Shown: positions 36,647 through 46,904, counted from the stretch's first letter. The stretch: DNA of 64,000 nucleotides from Methanomicrobiaceae archaeon (GCA_016926855.1 JAFGNT010000018.1:213990-277989); one strand, 5' to 3'. Made by a program: numbers and translations. Notes: generated by a model from the sequence alone, not told the origin.

Positions 36647-37224
36647 TCCTCCTCGTCGATCTCTGTCATACGCCGGAATCTCTCAGCAGGGACGAGTTCG
36701 TAGGCCCCATTGAACGGATTGTTACCGGAACAGGGGAGACTGTGCGGGTGCTTCATTACACCCGGTTAACAAATCCGGAACAGGCCGCTCGCGCCGATGC
36801 GGTGATTCTCTGCGGAACGGCACTCGCCGATAATAATTTCCTGAACGCTGAAGGTGCCTTTTCATGGATTCCTGCCTGTCCCTGCCCTGTGCTCGGCATC
36901 TGCGCCGGCATGCAGGTGATCGCCCGCAGTTTCGGCGGGACTGTCACCTCCCGGTGCGAGATCGGCATGACCGATATCCGTATTGTAGCGGCGAACGGAC
37001 TCCTGGGAAAGCCCCGTACTTTCCCGGCTTATGAGTTGCACGGGTTCACCGTCGGCTCTCCCGGACCTCTCACCGTCCTTGCCGAATCGGAATGCTGCAT
37101 CCAGGCTGTCCGTCACCCTTCCCGGCCCGTATACGGGGTCATGTTTCACCCGGAAGTTCGCAACGACTGGGTGGTCGAACGCTTTCTCCGGCTGGCAGGT
37201 GCGCAGGGCGCCATCTCACCCTGA
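36643..37224 (+). CDS. Class I glutamine amidotransferase coupled to dph6
   Basis: The protein has 193 residues. The full triad is present: Cys in VLGICAGMQVIA, and His and Glu in GVMFHPEVRN. It overlaps dph6 by four bases. Because Dph6 needs ammonia, this GATase may deliver it from glutamine; that is an inference from the overlap. It has no synthetase domain of its own. The gene is short but complete for this fold. Confidence 0.82.
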   Translation: MILLVDLCHTPESLSRDEFVGPIERIVTGTGETVRVLHYTRLTNPEQAARADAVILCGTALADNNFLNAEGAFSWIPACPCPVLGICAGMQVIARSFGGTVTSRCEIGMTDIRIVAANGLLGKPRTFPAYELHGFTVGSPGPLTVLAESECCIQAVRHPSRPVYGVMFHPEVRNDWVVERFLRLAGAQGAISP

Positions 37225-37283
37225 CGACGAACGGGGACGGGATTTTGATCCATGATGCACATTTATTTTTACTGCAGCCCAAC

Positions 37284-39881
37284 ATGGCTGACAGAACCCT
37301 TATGATAACCGTGCTCATGGTCGACGATGACATGTCCCTGCTTGATGACGCTCACCGGTATCTTGGAAGGGATCCTGAAATCAGGCTTGAAACGGCGCTT
37401 TCCGGCGAGGAAGCACTGCGTCTTTTTCAGGGGGGGAAACCAGATGTCATTGTCTCCGGTTTTGACCTGCCCGGCATGAACGGTATCGAGCTATTTCGCA
37501 CAGTAAGGGAGCGTAATAGTGAGATCCCGTTCATCATCGTCACCGAGGGTGGGCATGAGGACGTCGTCATCGATGCGTTGAACGCCGGTGTCGATTTCTA
37601 TCTCCGGAAAGGCGGAGAGCCAACAGCACTCTTTGCCGAACTCAGCAAATTTATCAGGCAGATTATGAACTGTTGCCTAACAGAGCGATCACTGCGGCAG
37701 AGCGAGAACCTGCTCCGCACTATCATCGATCACCTGCCGGATGCGACATTCGCTATCGACACCAACGGCAGAGTTGTTGCCTGGAACCATGCCATTGAGA
37801 CAATGACGGGCGTCCCCTCCGGAGAGATGATCGGGAAGGGGGATTATGAATATGCCATTCCCTTTTACGGCACCCGCCGTCCGGTTCTCATCGACATGGT
37901 CACAAAGCCCGAAGAAGGAATCGCGCTGTATAATGAGATTAAGCATAACGGGCATTTTATCGAAGCAGAAACCATGATCTCCCGGCCAGGAGGAAAAGAG
38001 AGGATTCTCTGGGTAAAGGCAACCCTGCTGGTCGATGACAACGGCAATCCCGAAGGCGCTATCGAATCGATCAGGGACATCTCCGAAAACCGGCTTCAGA
38101 CTATTCTGCGGGAGGGCGAGGCTAAATACCGGCAGCTTGTCGACCATGCCAGAATCGCCATCGTTGTCGCTCAGGAGGGCAAAATCAGATTTATGAACCC
38201 GTTCGGTCTTGAGGTGTTCGGCCTCACGCCGGAATCGGTTGCCGGTATGCCGATGGAGCAGCTGATTCATCCGGACGACCGGTCGATGGTGCTCACGCGG
38301 CATGAACAGCGCCTTGCCGGAAAAACGGTGCCGAGCAGTTACACGTTCCGCATCATCGACCGCAACGGCTCGGTGCGCTCTATAGAGATCAATGTCATCA
38401 TGTTCTCGTGGGAAGGTAAACCGGCCACTCTGAATCTGCTTTTCGATATCACGGAGCGGAGGAATGCCGAAGCTCTTCTGCGCGAGCGGGAAGCGGTACT
38501 GCGGTCCATTTTCACGGCTTCCCCGGTAGGAATCGCAATGATTGCCGAGAGCACCATTCTTGAAGTGAATGATACATTCTGCGTGATGACCGGCTATGCA
38601 CCCGGAGAACTCATTAACCAGAGAACGCGTGTGCTCTATGACGATGATACAGAATACACAGCCGTCGTAAATACGATTGCCGACGGCATCCGCACAACCG
38701 GCACGGGAAGCGTGGAAACGCACTGGCGGCGGAAAGACGGCTCCATCGTCGATATACTCCTTCAGTCGACACTCATTGATCCGGCCTCCCCTGAGTCCGC
38801 CCAGAGTTCTGTTGCCATGGACATTACCGAACAGAATAAGGCGGCGGCAGAATTGGGGGCAAGTGAGCAGCGGTTCAAGGATATGGCTGAGATGCTGCCT
38901 CAAACGATATTTGAAGCAGATACCAGCGGAAACCTGACATATGTCAACAGGCAGACTTTTCCGTCATTCGGCTTCACGCCGGAGGATTACAGGCGCGGCA
39001 TAAACATTCTCGATGCACTGATACCCGAAGACAGGGACCGCGCACGGGAAAATATCGGGCGGATAATGGAAGAGGGCAGGCATCCGGGTTCGCAATACAC
39101 CGCCCAGAGAAAGGACGGGACGACGTTTCCGGTCATGATCTCCTCCGCACCAATCATGAAAGACGGAAAGACGACCGGACTGCGGGGATTCGTCATCGAC
39201 ATCAGTGAAATAAAAAAGGCGGAAATGGCGCTCAAACGGGCGAACGAACGCCTCAACCTGATGAACAGCATCACCCGCCATGATATTCTCAACCAGATTA
39301 CTGTCCTGCAGGGTTTCCTTGCACTGGGTAAAGAGAAAACATTCGCCGCGGACATGCTGTCCCTGATCTCCAAACTGGAGATGGCAACGGAGACTATCCG
39401 GCGACAGATCGGTTTCACCCGTGACTATCAGGATATCGGCGCCCAGTCGCCGGGATGGTTCTCCGTCGAAGCACTGATCCGTACTGCCGCATCAATGCTC
39501 CCGATGGCTGGTGTTGCCCTCACGATCGACGTCGAAGGGATTGCAATCTTTGCCGATCCTCTCGTCGAGAAGGTCTTTTATAACCTTCTGGAGAATGCAC
39601 TCCGGTACGGCGAGACACTGACAACCATATCAATCAGTGCCCGCCCGGACCAGGACGACCTCATTATCATGATCGGCGATGACGGCATTGGCATCCCTGT
39701 TTCTGAGAAGAAGCGCGTTTTTAACCGTGGTTATGGTAAAAACACGGGATACGGACTTTTCCTCGCACGGGAAATCCTGTCAATCACCGGCATGACCATT
39801 CAGGAGACCGGCGCACCGGAATCGGGGGCGTGCTTTTCCATACGGGTGCCGGCCGGGGAGTTCCGCCACGAAATCCCGTGA
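37284..39881 (+). CDS. Receiver-multi-PAS histidine kinase
   Basis: This cytosolic sensor has 865 residues. Order: receiver (6-120), about four PAS domains (140-645), dimerisation/His-phosphotransfer helix with SITRHDILNQIT, and HATPase (IGDDGIGIP, GYGLFLAREIL). In the receiver the phospho-acceptor Asp is replaced: VIVSGFDLPGMNG has Gly where VSDYxMPGMNG is expected, while the Thr and Lys motifs (VTEGG, LRKGG) remain. The receiver is therefore probably not phosphorylated in the usual way. No membrane segment is seen. Start codons at 37284 and 37302 are both possible. Confidence 0.87.
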   Translation: MADRTLMITVLMVDDDMSLLDDAHRYLGRDPEIRLETALSGEEALRLFQGGKPDVIVSGFDLPGMNGIELFRTVRERNSEIPFIIVTEGGHEDVVIDALNAGVDFYLRKGGEPTALFAELSKFIRQIMNCCLTERSLRQSENLLRTIIDHLPDATFAIDTNGRVVAWNHAIETMTGVPSGEMIGKGDYEYAIPFYGTRRPVLIDMVTKPEEGIALYNEIKHNGHFIEAETMISRPGGKERILWVKATLLVDDNGNPEGAIESIRDISENRLQTILREGEAKYRQLVDHARIAIVVAQEGKIRFMNPFGLEVFGLTPESVAGMPMEQLIHPDDRSMVLTRHEQRLAGKTVPSSYTFRIIDRNGSVRSIEINVIMFSWEGKPATLNLLFDITERRNAEALLREREAVLRSIFTASPVGIAMIAESTILEVNDTFCVMTGYAPGELINQRTRVLYDDDTEYTAVVNTIADGIRTTGTGSVETHWRRKDGSIVDILLQSTLIDPASPESAQSSVAMDITEQNKAAAELGASEQRFKDMAEMLPQTIFEADTSGNLTYVNRQTFPSFGFTPEDYRRGINILDALIPEDRDRARENIGRIMEEGRHPGSQYTAQRKDGTTFPVMISSAPIMKDGKTTGLRGFVIDISEIKKAEMALKRANERLNLMNSITRHDILNQITVLQGFLALGKEKTFAADMLSLISKLEMATETIRRQIGFTRDYQDIGAQSPGWFSVEALIRTAASMLPMAGVALTIDVEGIAIFADPLVEKVFYNLLENALRYGETLTTISISARPDQDDLIIMIGDDGIGIPVSEKKRVFNRGYGKNTGYGLFLAREILSITGMTIQETGAPESGACFSIRVPAGEFRHEIP

Positions 39882-40074
39882 CAGGAGATAGTCCTGATCC
39901 GCGACACCGCCTCACACCTTCCCGAAAGGAGAGGATTACCCCCTCCGTCAGCATCGGAGAGTTCGAAAAGCGCACGATCGGGATCTTGCGCTGCCACGTC
40001 AGAAGCTCACGGATCGGCACAACGGAACAGGGACCCAATGCCTTTATACAGGGTGGTGACCTCTCATACTCGTA

Positions 40075-42771
40075 GTGAAATCATTGAAGCCTTCCCAAAT
40101 TGCAGCCATCATCCTGGTTGCACTCTTTCTCTCGCTAACGACCATTATTCGGCTCCTCGGAGACTGGTTCTGGTTTTCTGCCGTTGGATACGAGAGCGTT
40201 TTTTCAACCGTGCTCATCACATCGGTGGTTCTTGGGCTGATCTCGTTTATCGTCTTCTTCGGTTTTGCCTACGGAAACGCCGTCTTCGCGGCGCGTACAG
40301 CGGTGCGGGGGCAGGGGATGCCCCGGGCGCGGCTCATCGAAGTAGCCCTCATCGCCGGTATTGCGGGTTTCTTTGCGGCCCTTTCCGCAGCAGGATCGTG
40401 GGAAACCATCCTGAAATTTATTCACCAGACGTCCTTTTCGACAGCCGAGCCCCTTTTCAACCTTGACGTCGGCTTTTACCTCTTTTCCCTCCCCTTTTTC
40501 TCCTTTCTTGTTAGCTTTTTCCTCGGACTGTTCATATTCACGACACTGCTGTCGGCGCTGTCATTCCTGATTCAGGCGATGAAAATCAGGATCCGCGAAG
40601 GCCGTACCCCGTACGTGGTCGTAGACGGGGGTGAAGATTTCGACTGGATGGGATTTTTAAAGCAGTTCCTCCCCCACTTAAACGCCCTGCTGTTCCTTAT
40701 CTTCACCGCGCTCGCCGCGCGGCTGTGGCTGGCACGTTTTGATCTGCTCTTTTCACCCACCGGAGCGGTATACGGGGCGGGGTATACGGACGTGCATGTG
40801 ACACTCACGGTTCTCTCGATCCTGACGTTCGTTGCGTTCGTCATCGGCATCGGATTTCTGGTCAACGAGAAGTTCAAACGCGTGGATCTCATCAAATACG
40901 GAATCCTTTCGTTCGTGGGAATCGCTTTTGTGGGTCTCCTTGCCACCGGTGTCATGCAGAGCCTCGTGGTCGAACCGGATGAATCCAATCTCGAGAGGCC
41001 GTACCTCGAATATAATATCCAGAGCACGCTGGCGGCATACGGGCTTGATGAGGCTGATGAACGGCTTTTCCCCGTCAGTTACTCCCTCACGGGCGATGAC
41101 ATCCGCGCCAACAACGCGACCGTTAAAAATATCCGGCTGTGGGACTGGAGGCCGCTAAAAACGACATACGAGCAGCTGCAGCTCTTCCGGACCTATTACA
41201 CCTTCTATGACGTCGATGTGGACCGCTACATGCTGGACGGCATGTACAAGCAGGTGCTGGTATCTCCGCGGGAGATGAACAGCAGAAACCTGCCTGCACA
41301 GGCGCAATCGTGGGTGAATCGCCACCTCGTCTATACCCACGGCTACGGGGCCGTGATGAATCCCGTCGATGTCGTATCTGCCGGCGGTCTCCCGAGCTTC
41401 TACCTCAAGGATATCCCCCCGTCCTCGGATTATATCCAGCTGGATGAGCCGCGTATCTATTTCGGCGAGGTCACCACGGATTACGCCGTGACCGGCACAA
41501 GCACGGACGAACTCGACTACCCGGCCGGGGAGCAGAACATCTATACCACCTACGCGGGGACCGGAGGAGTCGCTCTCTCCGACATTGTTCGTAAACTCGT
41601 ATATGCCTCCCGTTTCGGTTCGATCGAGCTTCTCGTATCGGGCTCACTGGAACCGGACAGCCGCATCCTCCTGCACCGGAGCATCAAGGACAGGGTCGGA
41701 ACTATCGCCCCATTCATGTCGTATGATCCCGATCCCTACATTGTCATTGCCGACAACAGGCTCTTCTGGATTCTCGACGCCTATGTCACCTCTGACCGGT
41801 ACCCCTATTCGGCACCGGTACAGGTGCAGGCCATCAGTCCCCGGCCGCTGAATTATATCAGGAACAGTGTCAAAGTGGTCATCGATGCATACAACGGCGA
41901 TGTCACGTACTATGTCGTCGAACCCGGTGATCCGCTGACTCAGACGTACCAGAAGATGTTCCCCGATCTCTTCAGGGACTTTGACGAGATGCCTGCGGAG
42001 CTTCGGGAACATATCCGTTACCCGCAGGGCATATTCGAGATCCAGGCCTTTCTCTACACGACATATCACATGAAGGACCCGCGGGTTTTCTACAACAGAG
42101 AAGACCAATGGGTGTTTCCCGATGAGGTGTACCGCGGTTCCCGGCAGCCCATGGAGCCGTATTACATCATCATGAAAATTCCCGGCGAGCAAACAGAGGA
42201 ATTCATCCTGATGCTGCCTTTCACCCCGCGGGGCAAGGAGAACATGATCGGCTGGATGGCCGCACGGTCGGACCCGGCCAACTACGGGGAGCTGATTGTG
42301 TACCAGTTTTCCAAACAGGAGCTGACCTACGGCCCCATGCAGATCGAAGCGAGGATCGACCAGGATACCGAGATTTCGCAGGATATCACGCTCTGGTCCC
42401 AGTCGGGATCGTCCGTTCTGAGGGGGAACACGCTCATCATCCCGATAGAGAATTCGATCATCTATGTCGAGCCGCTGTACCTTGAGGCAACCGAGAAGGG
42501 GACGCTGCCCCAGCTCCAGCGGGTTATTGTCGCATACAACGACCGCCTGACGATGCAGGAGACCCTCTCCGATGCCCTTGATGTCATCTTCGGGGAAGGC
42601 ACAGGCACAGGAACGGGTGAAGAACCCGCTCTCCCGATCTCAGAAGGCGATGCGGAAAAACTCGCGAAGATTGCCGAGCTCTATGACAGAGCACAGCAGG
42701 CGCTCGCAAAAGGCGACCTCGGCCTCTACCAGCGGTATATCAACGAGATCGGATCACTCGTATCGGGATGA
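40075..42771 (+). CDS. UPF0182 large membrane protein, GTG start
   Basis: This 898-residue protein of the COG1615/UPF0182 family has about seven hydrophobic helices in the first 300 residues (RLLGDWFWFSAVGYESVF is a typical start). A large extracytoplasmic domain follows with YEQLQLFRTYYTFYDVDVDRY and ARSDPANYGELIVYQFSKQ. The C-terminal 40 residues are Ala/Glu/Lys-rich helix. The function is unknown. GTG at 40075 is preceded by GGTGA, and the TATA-like CTTTATACAG lies about 30-40 bases upstream. Confidence 0.9.
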   Translation: MKSLKPSQIAAIILVALFLSLTTIIRLLGDWFWFSAVGYESVFSTVLITSVVLGLISFIVFFGFAYGNAVFAARTAVRGQGMPRARLIEVALIAGIAGFFAALSAAGSWETILKFIHQTSFSTAEPLFNLDVGFYLFSLPFFSFLVSFFLGLFIFTTLLSALSFLIQAMKIRIREGRTPYVVVDGGEDFDWMGFLKQFLPHLNALLFLIFTALAARLWLARFDLLFSPTGAVYGAGYTDVHVTLTVLSILTFVAFVIGIGFLVNEKFKRVDLIKYGILSFVGIAFVGLLATGVMQSLVVEPDESNLERPYLEYNIQSTLAAYGLDEADERLFPVSYSLTGDDIRANNATVKNIRLWDWRPLKTTYEQLQLFRTYYTFYDVDVDRYMLDGMYKQVLVSPREMNSRNLPAQAQSWVNRHLVYTHGYGAVMNPVDVVSAGGLPSFYLKDIPPSSDYIQLDEPRIYFGEVTTDYAVTGTSTDELDYPAGEQNIYTTYAGTGGVALSDIVRKLVYASRFGSIELLVSGSLEPDSRILLHRSIKDRVGTIAPFMSYDPDPYIVIADNRLFWILDAYVTSDRYPYSAPVQVQAISPRPLNYIRNSVKVVIDAYNGDVTYYVVEPGDPLTQTYQKMFPDLFRDFDEMPAELREHIRYPQGIFEIQAFLYTTYHMKDPRVFYNREDQWVFPDEVYRGSRQPMEPYYIIMKIPGEQTEEFILMLPFTPRGKENMIGWMAARSDPANYGELIVYQFSKQELTYGPMQIEARIDQDTEISQDITLWSQSGSSVLRGNTLIIPIENSIIYVEPLYLEATEKGTLPQLQRVIVAYNDRLTMQETLSDALDVIFGEGTGTGTGEEPALPISEGDAEKLAKIAELYDRAQQALAKGDLGLYQRYINEIGSLVSG

Positions 42772-42823
42772 TGGCTCCCCATCATCCCTCTTTTCGCCCG
42801 CTTTCCGGGGTATTTGTCACTGT

Positions 42824-43285
42824 CTAGGTCTCAACCGGGTATCCCGCATCCACCCATGCGCCGTAGTTCCCTTCGAGCCGGTAGACATTGATAAATCCTG
42901 CATCGACCAGTTTCTGTGCCCCCGCGATTGCGACACTGTCGACGTGGCAGTATACCAGATAGATCCCTTCTTTGTCCAGTGTCGGGATGGCCGCGTCGAG
43001 CGATCCGTCGCCCAGGTAATAATGCACGGCACCGGGCAGATGCCCGGCATCATAGTGGGGGGAGACATCGATAATCACGAGATCGGGTGTCGTATCGATC
43101 AGATCCTTCGCCTCCGAAGGCGGGAGATCCGTATAAGACGGCACCGGTGTTTCCGTTGCTGCCGGTGTTTCACCCGTTGTGGGAACGGCGGTTGGTGTTG
43201 GTGTTGGTGTCGCCTGATCTCCGCCGGTCGTGCAGCCTGCCGCGAGAAGAGCGACAAGGAGGATTAAACCCACTATTTTTTTCAT
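42824..43285 (-). CDS. Rhodanese-domain lipoprotein
   Basis: This 153-residue secreted protein has an N-terminal signal with lipobox LLAAGCTTG, then a Thr/Pro-rich spacer, then a single rhodanese domain (about 55-153). The active-site loop is VYCHVDSVA with the catalytic Cys, preceded by DLVIIDVSPHYDAGHLPGAV. It is likely anchored outside the membrane and handles sulfane sulfur or acts as a phosphatase-like domain. It is convergent with UPF0182. Confidence 0.87.
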   Translation of the reverse strand: MKKIVGLILLVALLAAGCTTGGDQATPTPTPTAVPTTGETPAATETPVPSYTDLPPSEAKDLIDTTPDLVIIDVSPHYDAGHLPGAVHYYLGDGSLDAAIPTLDKEGIYLVYCHVDSVAIAGAQKLVDAGFINVYRLEGNYGAWVDAGYPVET

Positions 43286-43508
43286 TCCAATCATCTCTCA
43301 ATAATTCCCTGAACACCCCCGTTAGGGAAGCACTCCACGAAAAAGATATCTCCGAAAGCGTTTCGCTGTCGGGGAGGAAAAATGGGTCCGGATACCGGCC
43401 AACCGCCCCTTTCAGTTTCGGAGCGGGGACGAAACCGGCATCACCCGGGAGTGGTACGCACGCGGAGCAGTAAAATACCGGGGGGCTGTATGTCACAGAA
43501 AGCCCCAA

Positions 43509-43521
43509 GGATTATAAAAAT
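43509..43521 (+). promoter_or_regulatory. TATA box for the secreted cysteine protease
   Basis: GGATTATAAAAAT lies about 40-50 bases upstream of the protease start at 43560. The preceding 200 bases show no gene. Confidence 0.5.
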
Positions 43522-43559
43522 CAACGGTGATTGACTCCTGTATCAGGCCGGAGAGAGAC

Positions 43560-46229
43560 ATGATGGTGAACCTGCGTATCGTAACTTTCCTGAGCATTGC
43601 CATTTTCCTCTTTTTCCTCGTTTGTACCGGAACCGTGGGTGCGGAGTGCCCGAAGGGCTGCGAGTGCATGACGCCGGAGACAGCACTGAAAAATGGTTAT
43701 ACCCCCTGCAGCGGGCAGCAGATCCTCTGCGGATATGATACATTCCAGAATCCGATGTATTGCTACCAGATACCGGTTACGACCAAAACTCCCACGCCGA
43801 CGCCGACAACCGCACCGCCCACGACCACTCCGACACCGACTCCGCCGCCCACCACACCGGTACCTGCCACATGCCCGTCCCCCTGCACATGCACGGGCAC
43901 TGCGGAAGCACAGAACGCCGGACTGGACCTCTGCGGGGGCAAGCAGATCCTCTGCGGCTACGATCAGGTGCAGAATCCGATGTACTGCTGGCAGATTCCG
44001 GCGACGACCGTCCCGACCACATCGGCAACGCCGACGGAATCACCGACACCCACGACAGTCCCCCCGACAACCGTCACTCCGACGGCATCGCCGGTACCTG
44101 CCGCCACGACCGTACCTCCGGCAACCGCAACGCCGACACCAACGCCAGCCGCATACAGCTCCGCATTCCTCGACACCCGGACGATTCCGGAAAAACCCGC
44201 TCTCGGGGACCGTGTACGCTATATCGTCACCGCAGCCGATCCCGATGCCACGCGGGTGATCGACATCTGGATGGACGGGCGCCATGTCACCACCTGCCAT
44301 GACGCCGCCTGCGAATACATCTCCCCGCCGGTCGCGTCCGATCCTTTCTTCGGCGCAGTCGCCGCAGACCGCTCCGGCGTCCTGCACGCCGAAGGGTCGG
44401 TGCCCCCCGATGAATACGCCCGTCTCGCACCGGGAGACACGGATCGCGACGGTGTGGACGATCTCTGGGACACCTGCCCGGACATTTCCAATCCCGACCA
44501 GGCCGATACCGACGGCGACGGCGTCGGGGACGCCTGCGATGCCTGCTGCCCGGCATGCGGCGCGGACGGCACGTCCCTCCTGGATCCTGATTACTGCTGT
44601 GCGGATCTCGACCGACTGTACTACCCCTCCTCCGAATCGGCATACACCTGCCGGGACGCGTTATCGGAGTATGACGACGATACGGGACGGGTCAGCTACT
44701 ACTGGGAGGACCTCTACGGCGCCGTGACCCGGAACGGCTGCGGATGCACCGATACGGACGGTGGTGCAGAAACATTCACCTCAGGTAGCGTCTACATCGA
44801 GCGCCAGACTGAGGAGAGCTGCACTGATATCTGGAACGAGATGCGGGGAACGTTCGTGCGCCCCTGCACGCCCGCCCGGACGACCTGCGAGGAGTATGCC
44901 GACCGGTGCGTGAACGCAACCCATATCGAGGAATTTTCCTGCGGGACCGACGGCCTCGTGAGCACCATCACCGCCTGCCCCTACGGCACGTGCGAGCACG
45001 GTGCCTGCACCTGCCCGGATACGGACGGGGGGAACAATCCTTACGTGCAGGGAACAGTGGCAGGACAGACTGATTACTGCTGGAATGCGTTAAGCCTCGT
45101 GGAATACACCTGCGGGCTCGACTATGCGGGCCATTTTGCTGCGCACAGCAGCCTGATTACCTGCCCGTTCGGCTGCGATTCGGGCGCCTGCGTCTGCGAG
45201 GACTCGGACGGCGGGCTCAATTACGACAGAAGGGGGCGTATCGGCACGAACGAGGATTACTGCACCGACTCCCGGACGCTTGTCGAATATTACCCGGACC
45301 GCTCGGGCGGCGGATGTGCGGCTGCGACCGTGACCCACACCTGCGACGGGCTCTGCAGTTTCGGGGCGTGCCAGGCAGCCACGTGCGACGACCGCATCCA
45401 GAACCAGGGCGAAGAAGACGTGGACTGCGGCGGGCCCTGCGACACCGCCTGCGACCTCTGCCATGCGGATGATCTCCCCGACGTCTTTGACTGGCGCGAC
45501 TGGCTGGGTGTGAACTGGATCACGGAGGTGAAAAACCAGGGCAATTGCGGCTCATGCTACGCCTTCGCCACTCTCGCGGCAATGGAGGCGACCTACAATA
45601 TCGAGAACGCCGCTGCGTTCCGGGCGGGAACGCTCGATTTCGGCCTCTACCCCCGCATCAACGCGCGGGGCTTTCCGGAGCTCGACCTCTCCGAGCAGGC
45701 GATCGTCTCCTGCTGGGGTGCCGCGGGAGCGGGCAGCGGCCATTGCTGCGGCGGATGGCCGGGGCCATACCTCTTCGACTACATCCAGGATGACGGCGTA
45801 CCCGACGAGACCTGCTTCCCGTACAGCGACGAAAGCACCTCATGCGGCGAGATCGAAACCCCCGGGTGCTTCCGCCGCTGCAGCGACTGGGGCTCACGGG
45901 TGTGGACGATCTCCCGGGAGCGGGACGTCGGCGACAGTGCGGCGGACGGGATCGAGGAGAGTCGCGTGAAGCGGGCGCTGGTCTGCTACGGGCCGGTGAT
46001 CTCCTGCGACTACAACGCAGGCGACCCCGGCGCCTCCCACTGCATTCTCATCATCGGCTGGAACGAGATCACCCGGGAATGGATCATCAAAAACAGCTGG
46101 GGTGACCTCTGGTCGCGGGGGAGCGAATCCGGAGGATTCGGGTCGATCCCTTATGACCACCGCTGGACCTCCACCTCATGGTGGGAAGTGAACGAAAAAT
46201 GGAACGTCAGGGGGGTGAGGCAGGGATGA
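43560..46229 (+). CDS. Secreted cysteine-rich papain-family (C1A) protease
   Basis: The protein has 889 residues. A signal peptide (1-28) is followed by two copies of a cysteine module (30-68 and 105-143; CPKGCECMT...CGYDTFQNPMYC), Thr/Pro spacers and a beta domain (GDRVRYIVTAADPDATRV). Next come a thrombospondin-3-like calcium segment (DTDGDGVGDACD), three DxDGG cysteine repeats and a papain domain. Catalytic residues are Cys666 (QGNCGSCYAF), His827 (GASHCILIIGW) and Asn845 (IKNSWGDLW). No inhibitory pro-region of the papain type is seen; the cysteine modules occupy its place. The next gene overlaps by ATGA. Confidence 0.88.
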   Translation: MMVNLRIVTFLSIAIFLFFLVCTGTVGAECPKGCECMTPETALKNGYTPCSGQQILCGYDTFQNPMYCYQIPVTTKTPTPTPTTAPPTTTPTPTPPPTTPVPATCPSPCTCTGTAEAQNAGLDLCGGKQILCGYDQVQNPMYCWQIPATTVPTTSATPTESPTPTTVPPTTVTPTASPVPAATTVPPATATPTPTPAAYSSAFLDTRTIPEKPALGDRVRYIVTAADPDATRVIDIWMDGRHVTTCHDAACEYISPPVASDPFFGAVAADRSGVLHAEGSVPPDEYARLAPGDTDRDGVDDLWDTCPDISNPDQADTDGDGVGDACDACCPACGADGTSLLDPDYCCADLDRLYYPSSESAYTCRDALSEYDDDTGRVSYYWEDLYGAVTRNGCGCTDTDGGAETFTSGSVYIERQTEESCTDIWNEMRGTFVRPCTPARTTCEEYADRCVNATHIEEFSCGTDGLVSTITACPYGTCEHGACTCPDTDGGNNPYVQGTVAGQTDYCWNALSLVEYTCGLDYAGHFAAHSSLITCPFGCDSGACVCEDSDGGLNYDRRGRIGTNEDYCTDSRTLVEYYPDRSGGGCAAATVTHTCDGLCSFGACQAATCDDRIQNQGEEDVDCGGPCDTACDLCHADDLPDVFDWRDWLGVNWITEVKNQGNCGSCYAFATLAAMEATYNIENAAAFRAGTLDFGLYPRINARGFPELDLSEQAIVSCWGAAGAGSGHCCGGWPGPYLFDYIQDDGVPDETCFPYSDESTSCGEIETPGCFRRCSDWGSRVWTISRERDVGDSAADGIEESRVKRALVCYGPVISCDYNAGDPGASHCILIIGWNEITREWIIKNSWGDLWSRGSESGGFGSIPYDHRWTSTSWWEVNEKWNVRGVRQG

Positions 46230-46861
46230 CCCGACCTTCCCTGTACCTGCTCCTCGCCCTGCTCCTTATCGCCGCACCGGCAGGAGCGCTTCGCGATCCC
46301 GCGATGGTGTACTGCACGGAGCTCGGGTACGAGTATGTCCCGGTCATGACCGATACGGGGCAGGTCGACGCCTGCAGACTCCCCGACGGCCGCTATATCA
46401 GGACATGGGATTTCCTCGCGGGGATATCGGCTCCCGAGACGGGCTACTGCGCACGGCAGGGCTATGAAACGAAGACCATCCGTGACTGCGACCGGTGCTC
46501 GCCGGTGTATTCCTGCACCTGCGCCGTCTGCATGCTCCCGGACGGGTCCGAGGTGGAGGTAACCACTCTCATGGCACTTGATTTCAGGGAATTCAGCCCT
46601 GTTTCAGCCACATGCGGCGACGGGGTCTGCACCGTCGGCCCCGAGAACCACACTGCCTGCCCGGCCGACTGCTCCTCGGGCGGCGGCGACATCTGCTGCG
46701 ACGGGGTGCAGGATGGTATCTGCGATCCGGACTGCCGCCCCGAGCAGGATCCCGACTGCCCGGTGGAGACGGTGGAGCCGACAGGACAGGCCGTCCCCGG
46801 ATTTGCCGTGATAGCAGCGGCAGGGGCACTCGCTTTTACCGCCTGCGTGAGAAAACGGTAA
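46226..46861 (+). CDS. Secreted cysteine-rich DUF333-like membrane-tailed protein
   Basis: The protein has 211 residues. A signal peptide (ending PAGALRDP) is followed by two DUF333-like motifs (MVYCTELGYEYVPV...CRLPDGRYIRTWDF and GYCARQGYETK...CMLPDGSEVE), then a disulfide-rich segment (CGDGVCTVGPENHTACPADC). The C-terminal hydrophobic helix with basic end (AAAGALAFTACVRKR) suggests cell-surface anchoring. The start overlaps the protease stop by four bases, so both are made together; a chaperone, inhibitor or anchor for the protease is possible. Confidence 0.78.
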   Translation: MTRPSLYLLLALLLIAAPAGALRDPAMVYCTELGYEYVPVMTDTGQVDACRLPDGRYIRTWDFLAGISAPETGYCARQGYETKTIRDCDRCSPVYSCTCAVCMLPDGSEVEVTTLMALDFREFSPVSATCGDGVCTVGPENHTACPADCSSGGGDICCDGVQDGICDPDCRPEQDPDCPVETVEPTGQAVPGFAVIAAAGALAFTACVRKR

Positions 46862-46868
46862 TTTTTTT
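46862..46868 (+). terminator. T7 terminator after the protease operon
   Basis: Seven T follow directly on the stop codon of the DUF333-like gene, ending the two-gene unit before a convergent cluster. Confidence 0.6.
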
Positions 46869-46904
46869 CAGGAAATACGCGAGCGCTCCTGCGATTGAAA
46901 GGTA

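Noticed and set aside
39784-40038. Minus-strand frame MGPCSVVPIRELL before the UPF0182 gene
   Set aside because: Its first 35 codons look coding by GC at third positions, but the rest overlaps the 3' end of the kinase in antisense, there is no ribosome-binding site, and it covers the UPF0182 promoter. Kept only as a possible gene remnant.
43780-44160. Thr/Pro codon repeats in the protease gene as a CRISPR or tandem repeat array
   Set aside because: The periodicity is codon-level (ACG/CCG in Thr-Pro linkers) with no spacers of constant length.
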